NCBI GenBank assembly: GCA_902797475.1
Contig: CADBTG010000054.1
Span: 1 to 5,551, forward strand
DNA: 5,551 nucleotides
DNA from: an uncultured Lachnospiraceae bacterium
Lineage (GTDB): Bacteria > Bacillota > Clostridia > Lachnospirales > Lachnospiraceae
Reading direction: 5' to 3'
This document shows positions 5,307 through 5,551 of this stretch, piece after piece. Under the pieces are notes generated by a model that saw nothing but the letters and a program-made list of their open reading frames with translations, was not told where the DNA came from and searched no databases. A program made the translations under genes and the position numbers. Within the stretch, counting starts at the first letter, position 1. The number at the start of each line of letters is the position of its first letter.

Positions 5307-5551
5307 ATGCCGTATTTCCGTGACATTCCCATGAAAACAATTCTTCTTATAAATTTCATCCTCGGACTCGTAAGCGGATGGTTTTTTGTGCAGGGGATTA
5401 AGCTGCTGCTCGGCCGATGTGTCTTCGGAGGACTTAAGATGACCGGCATCTTCTACCGCGTGCTCGGCGTGCAGCTCTCGTTCCTGGTTTTCATCATCGT
5501 ATGGCTGATTCAGCAAAAGTATTGGCAGAAGAATCGCCCGAAGGGCCAGCC
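5307..5551 (+). CDS. Small membrane protein, partial (3' end outside window)
   Basis: The reading frame is open from the ATG at 5307 to the right edge, giving 81 codons without a stop. I do not recognise the family. The visible part has two hydrophobic stretches that look like membrane segments, about residues 11-36 (TILLINFILGLVSGWFFVQG and onward) and 53-68 (LGVQLSFLVFIIVWLI). A short polar or glycine-containing loop joins them. A basic tail after the second (KYWQKNRPKG) suggests both ends of this part face the cytoplasm. There is no cleavable signal peptide pattern. The start is supported by AAGGAG seven bases upstream and a possible weak promoter at 5247-5275. It diverges from the XRE-cupin gene and may be controlled by it, but it could equally be an unrelated neighbouring unit. 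Existence is likely; function is unknown. Confidence 0.75.
   Translation, partial: MPYFRDIPMKTILLINFILGLVSGWFFVQGIKLLLGRCVFGGLKMTGIFYRVLGVQLSFLVFIIVWLIQQKYWQKNRPKGQ

Noticed and set aside
5210..5516. Two 79-codon minus-strand frames near the right edge
   Set aside because: They overlap each other, the strong operon promoter and the plus-strand membrane protein frame, which has a much better ribosome site and a coherent hydrophobic pattern.

Overview
The window comes from a low-to-moderate GC bacterium, most likely a Clostridia-type Firmicute. The evidence is AGGAGG-like ribosome sites ahead of every gene, a near-consensus sigma-A promoter, and protein families (two-hotdog acyl-ACP thioesterase, XRE-cupin regulator beside an AMP-forming acyl-CoA ligase) often seen together in anaerobic gut Clostridia. 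The phylum is an inference from memory of these families. No RNA gene, insertion sequence, CRISPR array or origin was seen.

Layout. Almost the whole window is one minus-strand transcription unit of four genes, read from right to left. A strong promoter lies at 5238-5209. It is followed by an XRE-cupin regulator (5168-4620), an AMP-forming acyl-CoA synthetase (4580-2910), a 683-residue NADAR/macro-domain fusion protein (2868-817) and an acyl-ACP thioesterase (793-89). A perfect 13-bp hairpin at 84-46 closes the unit. Gaps between genes are 39, 41 and 23 bases, with no terminator between them. Diverging from the operon on the plus strand, a small membrane protein starts at 5307 and runs off the right edge. 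The first 45 bases hold no assignable gene.

How the genes may work together. The thioesterase would free an acyl chain from acyl carrier protein and the ligase would activate a free acid to its CoA ester, so the two could form an acyl-ACP to acyl-CoA shunt. The XRE-cupin protein, at the head of the unit and facing the divergent gene, is the natural local regulator. Its cupin may sense a small carboxylate.

The unexpected member is the fusion protein. It joins an N-terminal NADAR domain to a C-terminal macro domain through an uncharacterised helical segment, a long Pro/Ala/Glu linker and a charged coiled coil. Both end domains belong to families acting on ADP-ribose conjugates, yet no ADP-ribosyltransferase or sirtuin is visible here. 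Several recalled catalytic or ligand positions are altered in the macro domain and in the thioesterase. This combination is the best candidate for something undescribed in the window.
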